Origin: an uncultured Clostridia bacterium
Lineage (GTDB): Bacteria; Bacillota; Clostridia; TANB77; CAG-508
Reading direction: 5' to 3'
Length of the DNA: 64,000 bases
NCBI GenBank assembly: GCA_947581825.1
Contig: CANPVP010000004.1
Span: 62,001 to 126,000, forward strand
In this document: piece after piece, positions 49,422-58,664 of the stretch
Layout of the letters: the number at the start of each line of letters is the position of its first letter
Numbering within the stretch: position 1 is the stretch's first letter
Translations under genes and position numbers: made by a program
Notes under the pieces: generated by a model
Told to the model about the DNA's origin: nothing
Database searches by the model: none
The model's input: the letters and a program-made list of their open reading frames with translations, nothing else

Positions 49422-51329
49422 TTACCTATCTATTCCTCCAAGCTTAATGTATCCTGATTCATCTTTCAAAGCTTCCCATATTTCTTTCATCTTCTTTTTT
49501 CCCTTTTTATACATTCTAGGGAAATGTTTTTTACTAAACGTTTTAATTTTTATATTTACATTTTGTGTAACTTCCGAAATTTTTCTTTTAACATCTTGAG
49601 ATACTTCCAAACCTTTTAAGAAAGCTTCTCTTCCTTTGCTTTCCTTCATTTTATCTTCTGTTCCATATTTTAACAATTCCGAAAACTCTTTTGGTGGTAC
49701 TGTTCTACTCAAACTTTCTAACTCATATGATGCAAATATTAAGCTCTTTGCTTCACCACTTCTTAAATAATTAAAATTCAAATCCACTGAACCTCTAACA
49801 AAAGGCAATGGTATTTTGTCTGACCATTTATCCAGCCTTACCCTATCTAAAGCATCAGCATCTTTTATTATTTTAAATAATTGATTTACTTGACTCAATT
49901 TATCATCTTGAATATTATATTTTTGAGATAACTTATCAAATTCTTCATCCTTTTTAGTTTCATGACCTTCTATAAGTAATTTTAATATATTCATATCTTC
50001 TTCTGTATAGTTTTGTCCATTTAGGTATGTTAAATTCATATTATTTAATTTTTTAACACTTCTTTTTGCATGTGGACCCAAATCGAATGCTATTCCACCT
50101 ACTACTCTTCCTAAATCATGATAATACGATGCTGTAATTATCATATCTTTTATTTTTCCATCTGTATCATTTTCTAATAATCCCTGTTTTTGAGCTATTC
50201 TCAAAGCCAACATTGCAACTCTATTATTATGCTTTAAACCATGCAAACCACTTGTCGGAATTTTTGATAAATCCATACTTTTAATTTTCTTCTGCAAAAA
50301 CTCTCCTACTTCACTTCCATTTATTTCAGAAAGCAATCGACTCACTGGTTCTTGTTGAATTCCTTCTTCTACCATTATTTTTCCAGCATATTTCGTTACT
50401 TTTTGCACTCTATTGCTTGGATTAATTGTATTAAAAGAACTATTTTCTAATTGATTCTGGACTATTTCTTCCCTTGTTGGTAATAATTTTCTTTTCTTAA
50501 AATTCCCCTTTAATATATCTAAAAGTTTTTGTTTTATTTGCCTCTTATACACATCTGATTCAAATTGAGCTCCAACTAATACATGATTTAATCTATTGCC
50601 TCTTAATAAATTACCTCCAGATTTTTCCCTCATTTTGAATCCTAATTCTTCTGATCTTTCAGTTACAATTTTTAAAAAATCTTCAGGAGGCACATAATTT
50701 CCATCTTTATCAAAATCTTTTTCTGTTAATACTCTTGAAACAATTTTATAAGTTTCTCTTTCATAATCAAATTTAGGCTTTCCTTCTTCATCTCTTTCTA
50801 AGTCTAACCCTACCTTAACATGTCTTGCTCTTTCCATTGGCAATAAATATGCTCCATCTATTATTATAGCCGAATCAGCTAAAGGCCTTGTTTTCCAGCC
50901 TCTTGTCTCATCATATTCCGGTGCTATTTCTATAGCATCCAAAACTACTGATGAATCTAAAAAAGCATTACCACCAATATTATCTTTTAAATCACCCGAT
51001 ATATTTTTAACTAAATCATCTATTTCTGGGAGTCCTAAAAATGCATTTACCGCAACCTTACCATAACTTCCAATTCTTGTATTGCCTGCTCTTATATGAC
51101 CAGACTGCATAATTAAATTTGCACTTTTTTCACTTGTAAAATGATATATCTTATCATTAACTGCTTTTCTTCTTACACCTTCATCCATTTTCTCTCTATA
51201 ATGTTTTACCACAGTAGCTACAAAAGCTCTTGGTACAAAAAGCATCCCATTTTCAATTTGTAAAATTTTTCTTTTTATGTTCTTTTCTATTTTCTCCCAT
51301 TCTTCTTCTAACTCATTATGTTTGTCCAT
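49422..51329 (-). CDS. HD-domain phosphohydrolase with a possible ADP-ribosyltransferase-like N-terminus
   Basis: About 635 residues. The C-terminal half has an HD domain: HGLKHNNRVAMLALRIA, then ASYYHDLGRVVGG (the HD pair), a His in LIEGHE and IKDADALDRVRLD, all predicted metal ligands. The N-terminal half begins DKIYHFTSEKSANLIMQSGHIRAGN, which recalls the opening of DarT-like ADP-ribosyltransferases, but I see no sure catalytic Glu. The halves meet at about residue 260, where the codons for SDVYKRQ match a Tn5/Nextera mosaic end (17 of 19 bases), so the fusion needs checking. ATG 51329 is preferred over GTG 51338. Neighbours are mgtE and tsaC. Confidence 0.7.
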   Translation of the reverse strand: MDKHNELEEEWEKIEKNIKRKILQIENGMLFVPRAFVATVVKHYREKMDEGVRRKAVNDKIYHFTSEKSANLIMQSGHIRAGNTRIGSYGKVAVNAFLGLPEIDDLVKNISGDLKDNIGGNAFLDSSVVLDAIEIAPEYDETRGWKTRPLADSAIIIDGAYLLPMERARHVKVGLDLERDEEGKPKFDYERETYKIVSRVLTEKDFDKDGNYVPPEDFLKIVTERSEELGFKMREKSGGNLLRGNRLNHVLVGAQFESDVYKRQIKQKLLDILKGNFKKRKLLPTREEIVQNQLENSSFNTINPSNRVQKVTKYAGKIMVEEGIQQEPVSRLLSEINGSEVGEFLQKKIKSMDLSKIPTSGLHGLKHNNRVAMLALRIAQKQGLLENDTDGKIKDMIITASYYHDLGRVVGGIAFDLGPHAKRSVKKLNNMNLTYLNGQNYTEEDMNILKLLIEGHETKKDEEFDKLSQKYNIQDDKLSQVNQLFKIIKDADALDRVRLDKWSDKIPLPFVRGSVDLNFNYLRSGEAKSLIFASYELESLSRTVPPKEFSELLKYGTEDKMKESKGREAFLKGLEVSQDVKRKISEVTQNVNIKIKTFSKKHFPRMYKKGKKKMKEIWEALKDESGYIKLGGIDR

Positions 51330-51346
51330 ATTTACCACTCTCTTCT

Positions 51347-52393
51347 TTAGTTATCTATCTCTATTATATTCCCCCCAGCAGCTTTTTGTAATCTATTTAT
51401 AATCGCCTTTCCAATTTTTTTATTCATTGGACATTGTACAAAAATCTTTTTAACATCTGTCTCATCAAATTCTCTTAATAATCTAAATAATCTATTAGCA
51501 TTACTTTGCAAATTAGAATAGCTTCCAAAGTTTAACACAAAATTATGCTCAGTAAACAAACTAGCATATTCTTCAAAACAAATAATTCCATCATCTTTAT
51601 TAGAATTATTTGCTATCCATTCTGCAGTTTTATATGGTTCCCCAGTTACTACTGTTACTGGAGCATTTGGTGCATAATGTCTATATTTCATTCCTGGTGC
51701 TTTCGGAATTTCATTTTCTCCTGTTTTAGTCAATTCTTCTTCATATACAAGATCAGGTACTACCTCTAACAACTCTTCTACAGGAATAGCTCCCAATCTT
51801 AAAATTACCATAGGGTCTGATGTAGCATCAATAATAGTAGATTCTAAGCCGAACTCACAATCTCCACCATCTATAATTAAAGGAACTCTACCATTTAAAT
51901 CTTTAACACAATGTTTTGCTGACGTAGTTGAAGGTTTTCCAGACAAATTAGCCGACGGTGCAACAAGAGGCTCTCCTACTTCCTTAATAATAGCATTTGC
52001 AACTGGATGAGATGGAAACCTTACCGCAACAGTATCTAATCCAGCTGTTACAGTATCAGATACACATGATTTTCTTTTTAATATTATAGTAAGTGGTCCT
52101 GGCCAAAATTTCTTTGCCAATTCTTTTGCTTTCTCTGGGAACTCACTGCATATTTCATCAACTTGCTCTATTGAACTTATATGTGCTATTAAAGGATTAT
52201 CTTGTGGACGCCCTTTAGCTATAAAGATTTTTTTAATTGCCTCTTCATTAAAAATACTTCCAGCTAACCCATACACTGTTTCTGTTGGAATTGCAACAAC
52301 GTCTCCTGCTTTTATAACTCTAGCAGCTTCTATAATATTATTATAATCTTTTTCTATACTATCTACTTTTAATACTCGTGTTTCCATTTTCAT
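51347..52393 (-). CDS. ywlC: Threonylcarbamoyl-AMP synthase (Sua5/YwlC type)
   Basis: 348 residues: the YrdC domain (residues about 10-200) with GDVVAIPTETVYGLAGSIFNEEAI, KGRPQDNPLIAHI, RFPSHPVANAIIKEVGEPLVAPSANLSGKPSTT and DGGDCEFGLESTIID. A C-terminal Sua5 domain follows (about 240-345), starting at KAPGMKYRHYAPNAPV. It makes threonylcarbamoyl-AMP for t6A37 on ANN-decoding tRNAs. The long Sua5 form, not the short TsaC form. Followed closely by the HD-domain gene (8 bases), so the two are probably co-transcribed. Confidence 0.96.
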   Translation of the reverse strand: MKMETRVLKVDSIEKDYNNIIEAARVIKAGDVVAIPTETVYGLAGSIFNEEAIKKIFIAKGRPQDNPLIAHISSIEQVDEICSEFPEKAKELAKKFWPGPLTIILKRKSCVSDTVTAGLDTVAVRFPSHPVANAIIKEVGEPLVAPSANLSGKPSTTSAKHCVKDLNGRVPLIIDGGDCEFGLESTIIDATSDPMVILRLGAIPVEELLEVVPDLVYEEELTKTGENEIPKAPGMKYRHYAPNAPVTVVTGEPYKTAEWIANNSNKDDGIICFEEYASLFTEHNFVLNFGSYSNLQSNANRLFRLLREFDETDVKKIFVQCPMNKKIGKAIINRLQKAAGGNIIEIDN

Positions 52394-52434
52394 CTTTCTT
52401 TCTTATAATTTTAAAGCTATACATTCATTATTAT

Positions 52435-53055
52435 TTATCTTGCCCCACCATTTCCCTTTGAACCTCTTTTATATATTGATGGATCAGCACTATAAAATTT
52501 TCCGTTATGTATAAATCCAATATACTTATCGCCTGCAAAAATTGGTTGATCTCCCTCTTGAAAACTTTTATGAAATCTTTTTCCTTCTCTTTGCTTATAT
52601 TCAATTTTTGCTGTATAATTGGTTGGTTTTTTAAATTTATATTTGTTTTCTTCTTCGTTTACTTGCTCAACCTCATATTCATCAACTTCATATCCTGACC
52701 CTAAAGCTATTGACTTTATTGCTTCTGCTAATGTAGTCTTCTCGCCTCTATACTGTACTTCTTGTTGATTCACATCTTTACAATATGCAATACTTCTTTG
52801 ATATTTTCCTTCTCCTACTTTTATTCTTGTCATATAAATTGCTTTTTTCAAATACAATAATTCAGTAATAGGATCTCTACCCACTCCATGTTCATATTTC
52901 CATCCAGGATATTTCTCTAATTCTTTTAAAGCAACTAAAGCATGTAAATCATCATCCGCCACAGGAATCTCCTCACCATCAACCAAAAAACCTCTAAAAT
53001 CGTCAACAGTTGCTCTTAACAGTGCCATCATTTGTTCCTTTACTTTTTCTTCCAT
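52435..53055 (-). CDS. Unknown protein, 206 residues
   Basis: ATG 53055 follows GGGGG at good spacing; the track's 53130 start lacks a site. No domain was recognised. The N-terminal part is acidic and helical (VDDFRGFLVDGEEIPVADDDLHAL). The middle contains a Lys/Tyr-rich beta-type region (YKFKKPTNYTAKIEYKQREGKRFHKSFQEGD), and the end reads YIGFIHNGKFYSADPSIYKRGSKGNGG. No signal peptide or membrane helix. Same strand as tsaC/sua5, 41 bases upstream. A 360-base gene-free stretch full of repeats lies upstream. Confidence 0.6.
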   Translation of the reverse strand: MEEKVKEQMMALLRATVDDFRGFLVDGEEIPVADDDLHALVALKELEKYPGWKYEHGVGRDPITELLYLKKAIYMTRIKVGEGKYQRSIAYCKDVNQQEVQYRGEKTTLAEAIKSIALGSGYEVDEYEVEQVNEEENKYKFKKPTNYTAKIEYKQREGKRFHKSFQEGDQPIFAGDKYIGFIHNGKFYSADPSIYKRGSKGNGGAR

Positions 53056-53156
53056 ATATTTTCCCCCTAAATTTCTTTTATTTCTCCCAAATATATGATT
53101 ATTATACCATACATTATTATTTTGTGCCACATTATTAATTTTTTATTTGTCATGGA

Positions 53157-53313
53157 TTGTAGGGGCTGGCGTCCTCGACAGCCCGTAAAAATATTAACCG
53201 TAGAGATGTTTTTTTCATACAAATATTGTTATTATAATAATTTTAAATTTGTATTTGTTAACATCTCTACCGTTCTTTGTTATTTGGGTCGTCGAGGACG
53301 CCGACCCCTACAA
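53157..53313. repeat. Compound inverted repeat with GC-rich ends (157 bp)
   Basis: Ends TTGTAGGGGCTGGCGTCCTC and GAGGACGCCGACCCCTACAA are inverted copies. Inner arms GTAGAGATGTT and AACATCTCTAC also pair around an AT-rich core. The left end has the CGACAGCCC motif of the 12264 repeat. It occupies most of the gene-free 53056-53415 region. Confidence 0.8.
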
Positions 53314-53343
53314 ATGCTATATTTCAGAATATCATAAAATAGC

Positions 53344-53385
53344 ATCTCTACAATATTAAATCTGGCGACCACTGGTCGCCCCTAC
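53344..53385. repeat. CCCCTAC-family palindrome with an ATCTCTAC head
   Basis: GGCGACC-act-GGTCGCC followed by CCTAC. The preceding ATCTCTACAATATTAAATC closely resembles the bases before the 26130 copy, so the repeated unit is about 42 bases, longer than the palindrome. Confidence 0.75.
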
Positions 53386-53415
53386 GTTTACACTCAAGAA
53401 AAAAGCATAGAAATT

Positions 53416-53982
53416 CTAGCTAATTATATTTAAGTGCTCTAACAATATTTTCGTTCCTATTAGAATCAAAATTACTCCCCCAACTAATTCTGCTTTCTTT
53501 TCATATTTATCACCAAATATATTCCCTATTTTTACACCTATAATAGACAATACAAAAGTTATTATTCCTATAAAAAAAACTGGTAAGATTATATTGGTAT
53601 TTAGAAAAGCTAGTGTTATTCCAACTGCTAACGCATCAATACTTGTTGCAATAGCTAAAATCAACATTACCTTTACACCAATACTATCATTATATGATGT
53701 ATTGTCTTCATTTTTTAATGTCTCTATAATCATTTTGCCACCTATTAATAGAAGAAGTATAAAAGCAATCCAATGATCAATTTGAGTAATTTTACTTTCA
53801 AAGCCCACTCCTAATATATATCCTATTAATGGCATAAGAGCCTGAAATCCTCCAAAATATAATCCAATAATTACTGCTTTTTTCCAATTCATTTTCTTCA
53901 TAGCTAAACCTTTACAGATAGACACAGAAAAAGCATCCATCGCTAATCCAATACTTATCGCTATAATTTCAATTATGCCCAT
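53416..53982 (-). CDS. mntP: Manganese efflux pump MntP
   Basis: 188 residues, six membrane helices. The paired acidic motifs [18 protein letters not shown] (helix 1) and [18 protein letters not shown] (helix 4) are the MntP repeat. It removes excess Mn2+. No yybP-ykoY riboswitch was recognised in the 95 bases upstream; that gap holds the ddl terminator. Terminated or followed by GC-rich palindromes. Confidence 0.93.
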   Translation of the reverse strand: MGIIEIIAISIGLAMDAFSVSICKGLAMKKMNWKKAVIIGLYFGGFQALMPLIGYILGVGFESKITQIDHWIAFILLLLIGGKMIIETLKNEDNTSYNDSIGVKVMLILAIATSIDALAVGITLAFLNTNIILPVFFIGIITFVLSIIGVKIGNIFGDKYEKKAELVGGVILILIGTKILLEHLNIIS

Positions 53983-54029
53983 AATAATCCCTCTTTTTGT
54001 ACAACAAGTTTTATAATTATTATAAAATT

Positions 54030-54055
54030 AATGGGGCAATAATAATTGTCCCATT
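54030..54055 (-). terminator. Terminator after ddl
   Basis: AATGGGACAAT and ATTGCCCCATT arms on the minus strand followed by AATTTTAT. Confidence 0.65.
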
Positions 54056-54077
54056 ATTCTTATATTCAAATTATCTA

Positions 54078-55274
54078 TTAAACTCCTTTTGTTCCTTTAC
54101 TTCCTTTTAATCCATTAAGATTTATTCCCTCTAGAATTTTTGTATCAAAAGAATATGTAATACTCTTTTCCTCTCTATCTCTCTTTAAAGCAGAACTTAT
54201 TACTTTATCTAATAATTCTGAATACTTAACATTTATTGGTTCCCATAGATAAAAACTTAATGAACCAGGAATTGTATTTATTTCATTTACCCAAATCTCA
54301 TTAGTTTTATAATCCATTATAAAATCTATTCTTGAAACTCCGTTACAACCTAATACTTTGAAAGTATCTACCGCTAATTTTCTAATTTTATCTCTAGTTT
54401 CCTTTGAAATATCTGCTGGTATCTTTCTTTGCAAACTTGCCATACCTTTACTTCCAGTTTTCTTGCTTCCACCAATATATTTATCTTCATAACTTAAAAT
54501 TTCATCTGTACTTATAGGTTCTTCACACTCTGAAGCATTTGCTTCTTCATAATCACCAACTACAGAACAATTAATTTCTTTTAGATTAGTAATAGCCTTT
54601 TCTATTAGTATATTCATTGCAAATTGAAAAGCATAATCCACCGCTTCTTGAAGTTCTTCTTTATTTCTTGCTACTTTTATTCCAACACTAGACCCTAAAT
54701 TTATTGGTTTTACAATTACTGGATAATCAATCTTGTCTTCTACTTTTTTTATTATACCATCACAATTTGTAGTATATTCATTCATATTAAATCTTAAACA
54801 ATCAAGTACAGGTATATTATTATCCTTTAAAACAGTTTTCATCACATATTTATCCATTCCTATTGCAGAAGATAATACATCTGGTCCCACAAAAGGTATA
54901 CCTAATGTTTTAAAATATCCTTGAAGTGTTCCATCTTCAACATTTGTTCCATGTACAATTGGAAAAGCAATATCTATATAATCATACTCATTTTTTCCAA
55001 ATTTCTTTAAAGGATATTTCACAATATCAACTCTGTCTTTATTTGGTACTAAAATTACTCTTTGGCTTTCACTAAGTAGATTTTTTAAATTTTTATATTC
55101 TTCTACTTTAGCTATTTTTTCTCCTACATACATTTCATTTTCTCTAGTAATATATATAGGAATGACATCATATTTTTCTTTATTCAAATTATTTATTGCT
55201 TGAATTGCTGATATAATTGATACTTCATGTTCAACACTTCTTCCTCCAAAGAAAACTCCTAATTTTATTTTCAT
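54078..55274 (-). CDS. ddl: D-alanine--D-alanine ligase
   Basis: 398 residues, ATP-grasp fold. FFGGRSVEHEVSIISA, PIVHGTNVEDGTLQGYFKTLGIPFVGP, KPINLGSSVGIKVA and INTIPGSLSFYLWEP are family motifs. It makes the D-Ala-D-Ala dipeptide that MurF adds next. The protein is longer than E. coli Ddl (about 306-364), with an insertion rich in Gly/Lys/Ser (YIGGSKKTGSKG) and a basic tail ending GSKGTKGV. Next to murF on the same strand (about 145 bases), so both peptidoglycan steps are grouped. Confidence 0.95.
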   Translation of the reverse strand: MKIKLGVFFGGRSVEHEVSIISAIQAINNLNKEKYDVIPIYITRENEMYVGEKIAKVEEYKNLKNLLSESQRVILVPNKDRVDIVKYPLKKFGKNEYDYIDIAFPIVHGTNVEDGTLQGYFKTLGIPFVGPDVLSSAIGMDKYVMKTVLKDNNIPVLDCLRFNMNEYTTNCDGIIKKVEDKIDYPVIVKPINLGSSVGIKVARNKEELQEAVDYAFQFAMNILIEKAITNLKEINCSVVGDYEEANASECEEPISTDEILSYEDKYIGGSKKTGSKGMASLQRKIPADISKETRDKIRKLAVDTFKVLGCNGVSRIDFIMDYKTNEIWVNEINTIPGSLSFYLWEPINVKYSELLDKVISSALKRDREEKSITYSFDTKILEGINLNGLKGSKGTKGV

Positions 55275-55361
55275 GTTAATATCCTCCTTTTTTATGTATC
55301 ATTCTCTAGTAATCACAGTATAATAGTTTCGTATCAAAAATTATAAAGCTCTAATCTTCGC

Positions 55362-55385
55362 GGGCGAGCACTGCTCGCCCCTACA
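55362..55385. repeat. CCCCTAC-family palindrome between ddl and murF
   Basis: GGGCGAGC-act-GCTCGCCC followed by CTAC. The inner bases are swapped relative to other copies (GAGC for GACC) with pairing kept. Confidence 0.75.
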
Positions 55386-55419
55386 ATTATTTTTGTTTTC
55401 TAGTTGTATAACATTTCTG

Positions 55420-56967
55420 CTAATAATTATCTGGTAAATCATTTTCTAATAAAATAATTTTTTCTTTTCCATACTCTCCAAGTTCATTTGCTTTAGTCAT
55501 CGCTTCATTTAATGAGTCAACAACAAATAATTTATTCTTATCAAAATTTTTTGCTTCTATACCATCTTTTATTGGCTTTGTTTGCTCTTTTCCTACTAAC
55601 AAAATATAGTCACATTTTTGAGTTGCATATTCTCCAAATTCAAAATTGCATTTATATTGTTTTTCTCCTAATTCAATCATTCCTGGTGTTATTAATATTC
55701 TAGTTCCATCAAATGAATGTAAAACATTGAGTGCAGCTCGTGCTCCTGCTGGGTTTGAATTATATGCATCATCTATTATAGTATTGTTGCCCCTCTTTAT
55801 AATTTGAAGTCTATGTTCTGCTGTTTCTAATAGTCTTACTTTTGATTTAATCTTTTCTGTTTCTACTCCCAACTCTTTTGCTACTGCTAATGCTCCAGTA
55901 ATATTTATAACATTATGCTCTCCTAACAATTTTGATGAGAACTCTTTCTCTTCCCCATCTAACATCATTTTAAAGTTTAATCCATTTGCAGTATTTTTTA
56001 CATCATATGAATTGTATTTATTCTCTTTATTGTTTGTTCCATAATATATGTAATTATCCTTCTTCTCTTTTTGCTTAATATACTCATTATCTGCATTTAA
56101 AAACACTAAACCATTTTCTGGAATACTGTCTGCTAACTCAAATTTAGTATTAATTATATTTTCTATAGACTTAAAACTCTCTAAGTGCTGTTCTCCAATT
56201 GATGTTATTATTCCATATTTAGGCTTAACTAAATCACATATTTCTTTAATATCTCCTTTTTTAGTTGCCCCCATTTCGCATACAAATACTTCATGTGTAG
56301 CTTTTAGATTTTCTCTTATAGTTCTTACAACACCTAAGGTTGTATTAAAATTTTGAGGTGTTATTAAAACATTATATTTACTAGATAAAATCTTGCCTAA
56401 AAAAGTTTTCATTGTAGTTTTACCATAACTTCCTGTTACACCTATTACGATTAAGTTTGGCATACTTTCTAACTTCTTTTTAGCATCTTTAATATATCCT
56501 TTTGTTATTAAATTATTTACTGGCATATTTATATAATTTGCAATTAAAACTTCGATAGGTAACAAAATATTCAATATTGCCATTGTAATAATATATTTAT
56601 ATCCAAATATAATTTTTGTTGCTATTACTAATATTAAAGTTATAATATTCATAGTAGCTAATAATCTTTTCATTCTATTTGTATATACAAATGGTTTCTT
56701 AGCTTTCTTTGGTTTATTTATAAATGCCATTAATATAAACAATGCTATTACCACTATTTTTATTACTGTTTTTTCAGCTGATAAAAACAATACCGGAACC
56801 ATCCATATACTTCTAAATAATAATTTACCAATATTGTTTTTTATCCATTTTATATGTTCCTTAATTTTATAATAATTTAGCTGAAACATATGTAAATTAT
56901 ATATTGTATATAAAAAATAGCTTATATAAAATGCTACTAATGTTATAATAAAAATTGCTATTTCCAT
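55420..56967 (-). CDS. murF: Membrane-anchored Mur ligase, MurF-type
   Basis: 515 residues. The first about 150 residues form three or four membrane helices (FIITLVAFYISYFLYTIY; SIWMVPVLFLSAEKTVIKIVVIALFILMAFI; MNIITLILVIATKIIFGYKYIITMAILNILL), absent from classical MurF. The ligase part has GVTGSYGKTTMKTFLGKIL, the ATP-site ITSIGEQHLESFKSIENI, AEHRLQ and DDAYNSNPAGARAAL. It should join D-Ala-D-Ala to UDP-MurNAc-tripeptide; the membrane part may place it near lipid II assembly. Grouped with ddl and an alpha/beta hydrolase. A MurT- or other Mur-type substrate cannot be excluded. Confidence 0.85.
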   Translation of the reverse strand: MEIAIFIITLVAFYISYFLYTIYNLHMFQLNYYKIKEHIKWIKNNIGKLLFRSIWMVPVLFLSAEKTVIKIVVIALFILMAFINKPKKAKKPFVYTNRMKRLLATMNIITLILVIATKIIFGYKYIITMAILNILLPIEVLIANYINMPVNNLITKGYIKDAKKKLESMPNLIVIGVTGSYGKTTMKTFLGKILSSKYNVLITPQNFNTTLGVVRTIRENLKATHEVFVCEMGATKKGDIKEICDLVKPKYGIITSIGEQHLESFKSIENIINTKFELADSIPENGLVFLNADNEYIKQKEKKDNYIYYGTNNKENKYNSYDVKNTANGLNFKMMLDGEEKEFSSKLLGEHNVINITGALAVAKELGVETEKIKSKVRLLETAEHRLQIIKRGNNTIIDDAYNSNPAGARAALNVLHSFDGTRILITPGMIELGEKQYKCNFEFGEYATQKCDYILLVGKEQTKPIKDGIEAKNFDKNKLFVVDSLNEAMTKANELGEYGKEKIILLENDLPDNY

Positions 56968-57002
56968 AAAAATCTCCTTTGATATAACTTATTTTCAATC
57001 TA

Positions 57003-57767
57003 TTATTTGAAAAACGAATCCAAAACTCTATTTATCAATATAGGCTGTTCAAGGAAAGAAAAGTGACCTGCACCTTCTACCGTTACTAAACCTGAGTCTT
57101 TTATTAAAGACTCCATTTTTTTTGCATCTTCTATAGGAGTTGCGGTGTCTTTATCACCCCAAATTAAAAGTGTCGATTGCTTTATATTTGGCAATAAATC
57201 CGTTAAATCTTCATTTACCGTCTTTACTAATGTATCTCTCATAATAGGTGTAGCATTTCTATAATCTTCGGATCCAAATTTTTTCTTAATATTATTTAAT
57301 AAGTTTGGAAAAATTTTTGAAACAATTTTATTTCCCACTAATATTTTTAATACTTTATATACTTTTGTTTTCATGGAAGTTTTTTTGCTCTTTTCTGGCT
57401 TTATTCCCGCACTATCCACTAAAACTAATTTATCAACTTTAAAATTCAAATTTTTTCTATTTACTAATTTTATAATTACTCTACCACCAAAAGAATGTCC
57501 TAATATGCTTAATTCTTTTATATTCATTTTTTCTATAAACTCAATTACAAAGTCTACATATCTATCTACATTCCATGCCTCCTTTGGTTCATCCGTTCCA
57601 CCAAAACCTGGCAAATCTATTGCATATACTTTATTATTTTTCGATAAATTTTCTATTATTGTTCCAAATAAGTCTAATTTAGACCCCCACCCATGAAGCA
57701 ATAATATATTTTTTCCTTCACCTTTTACTATATAATTTGTATTAATATCTTGTATTTTTATATTCAA
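57003..57767 (-). CDS. Alpha/beta hydrolase
   Basis: About 254 residues. Motifs: NILLLHGWGSKLDLF (oxyanion), AIDLPGFGGTDEP, nucleophile LGHSFGGRV, DKDTATPIEDA and GAGHFSFLEQP (catalytic His). No signal peptide. The track's ATG has its AAAAGG directly adjacent; the TTG at 57767 has AGGA eight bases ahead and is preferred. It precedes murF by 35 bases, so it is likely co-transcribed. Substrate unknown; a cell-wall precursor link is only suggested by position. Confidence 0.85.
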   Translation of the reverse strand: MNIKIQDINTNYIVKGEGKNILLLHGWGSKLDLFGTIIENLSKNNKVYAIDLPGFGGTDEPKEAWNVDRYVDFVIEFIEKMNIKELSILGHSFGGRVIIKLVNRKNLNFKVDKLVLVDSAGIKPEKSKKTSMKTKVYKVLKILVGNKIVSKIFPNLLNNIKKKFGSEDYRNATPIMRDTLVKTVNEDLTDLLPNIKQSTLLIWGDKDTATPIEDAKKMESLIKDSGLVTVEGAGHFSFLEQPILINRVLDSFFK

Positions 57768-57872
57768 AAGTCTCATCCTTTTTTGAATAATTTTTAAATG
57801 AAATAAAATCTTATTTTCATTATTTGTAATTCTAGCACATTAAAGTTTTATTTTCAATAGAAACATTGAAAG

Positions 57873-57902
57873 TAAAAAAGTACCAAGTTATACTTGATAC
57901 TT
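57873..57902 (-). terminator. Terminator after the 57.9-kb membrane gene
   Basis: Minus strand AGTATCAAGT-ata-ACTTGGTACT (one G-U) then TTTTTA. Confidence 0.85.
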
Positions 57903-57926
57903 TATATATATTAATTATTTTTTTTA

Positions 57927-58634
57927 TTATTCATTAGATGTTGGTTCTGGTTCTGCTTTTGGTTCTTCTTCTGCTTTTACTGCTTCTTGAACCTTATCTT
58001 CTGGTTTGTATAATAATGGATATGCAGCTAATGATACTGATCCTAATACTACAAAAATAAGTCCTGTTCCAATCTTATATTTAGCTTGCAAGAAATATTC
58101 TTTTATGCTATCTAATCTTTCAGAAACCTCTTTATATTCTAGTCCTGTTTCATCTGCAAATCCTTTCTTTAAAGGCATTTTCCATGTTGCCACCATAATT
58201 ACAAGAATTACGACAGCTAGTAAACAAATTAGCTTAGTATTTTTTAATTTGCTCCAAAAACTTATTTTTGCTATTTTGTCTGCTGGAACTTTTTTCTCTA
58301 TAAAATCAATAAATACTAATCCTACAGCTAAAATTGCCAATATTAGCATTACATAACCGCCCCAGTAGTTCATAGATGTTTCTTCTACAGCTTGAGATTT
58401 AGCCATACTATTAAGACTATCTATTCTTGAATCAATCATTTTACTAATTTCGCTGTCACTTACATAATTGCCTGACTGCTCTTTAATTTCTGCTTTAACT
58501 GCATCTTTATCAACTTTAAAAGTTAATTTTCCTACATTGAAAAATAATCCTAATATTATTAGTACTGCACCAATTATTGCAAGAACTTTAGTTGTTTTAA
58601 CTTTAGATTTTACTGTTTTTAAAACGTTCTCCAT
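57927..58634 (-). CDS. Membrane protein of unknown function
   Basis: 235 residues with four hydrophobic segments: VLAIIGAVLIILGLFF, YVMLILAILAVGLVFIDFI, LICLLAVVILVIMVATW, and LIFVVLGSVSLAAYPLLY. The first and second are separated by an extracytoplasmic Lys/Asp/Ser-rich loop of about 60 residues. A basic N-terminus and an acidic Glu/Pro tail (EEPKAEPEPTSNE) are cytoplasmic. No known family; the pattern resembles short uncharacterised proteins of Clostridia. Own GGAGG ribosome binding site and terminator, so monocistronic. Confidence 0.65.
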   Translation of the reverse strand: MENVLKTVKSKVKTTKVLAIIGAVLIILGLFFNVGKLTFKVDKDAVKAEIKEQSGNYVSDSEISKMIDSRIDSLNSMAKSQAVEETSMNYWGGYVMLILAILAVGLVFIDFIEKKVPADKIAKISFWSKLKNTKLICLLAVVILVIMVATWKMPLKKGFADETGLEYKEVSERLDSIKEYFLQAKYKIGTGLIFVVLGSVSLAAYPLLYKPEDKVQEAVKAEEEPKAEPEPTSNE

Positions 58635-58664
58635 CTTTTATTCCTCCTTAAATTTTATAAAAAA

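Noticed and set aside
53983-54077. yybP-ykoY Mn2+ riboswitch ahead of mntP
   Set aside because: Only the ddl terminator hairpin was seen; the gap is too short for the full element.
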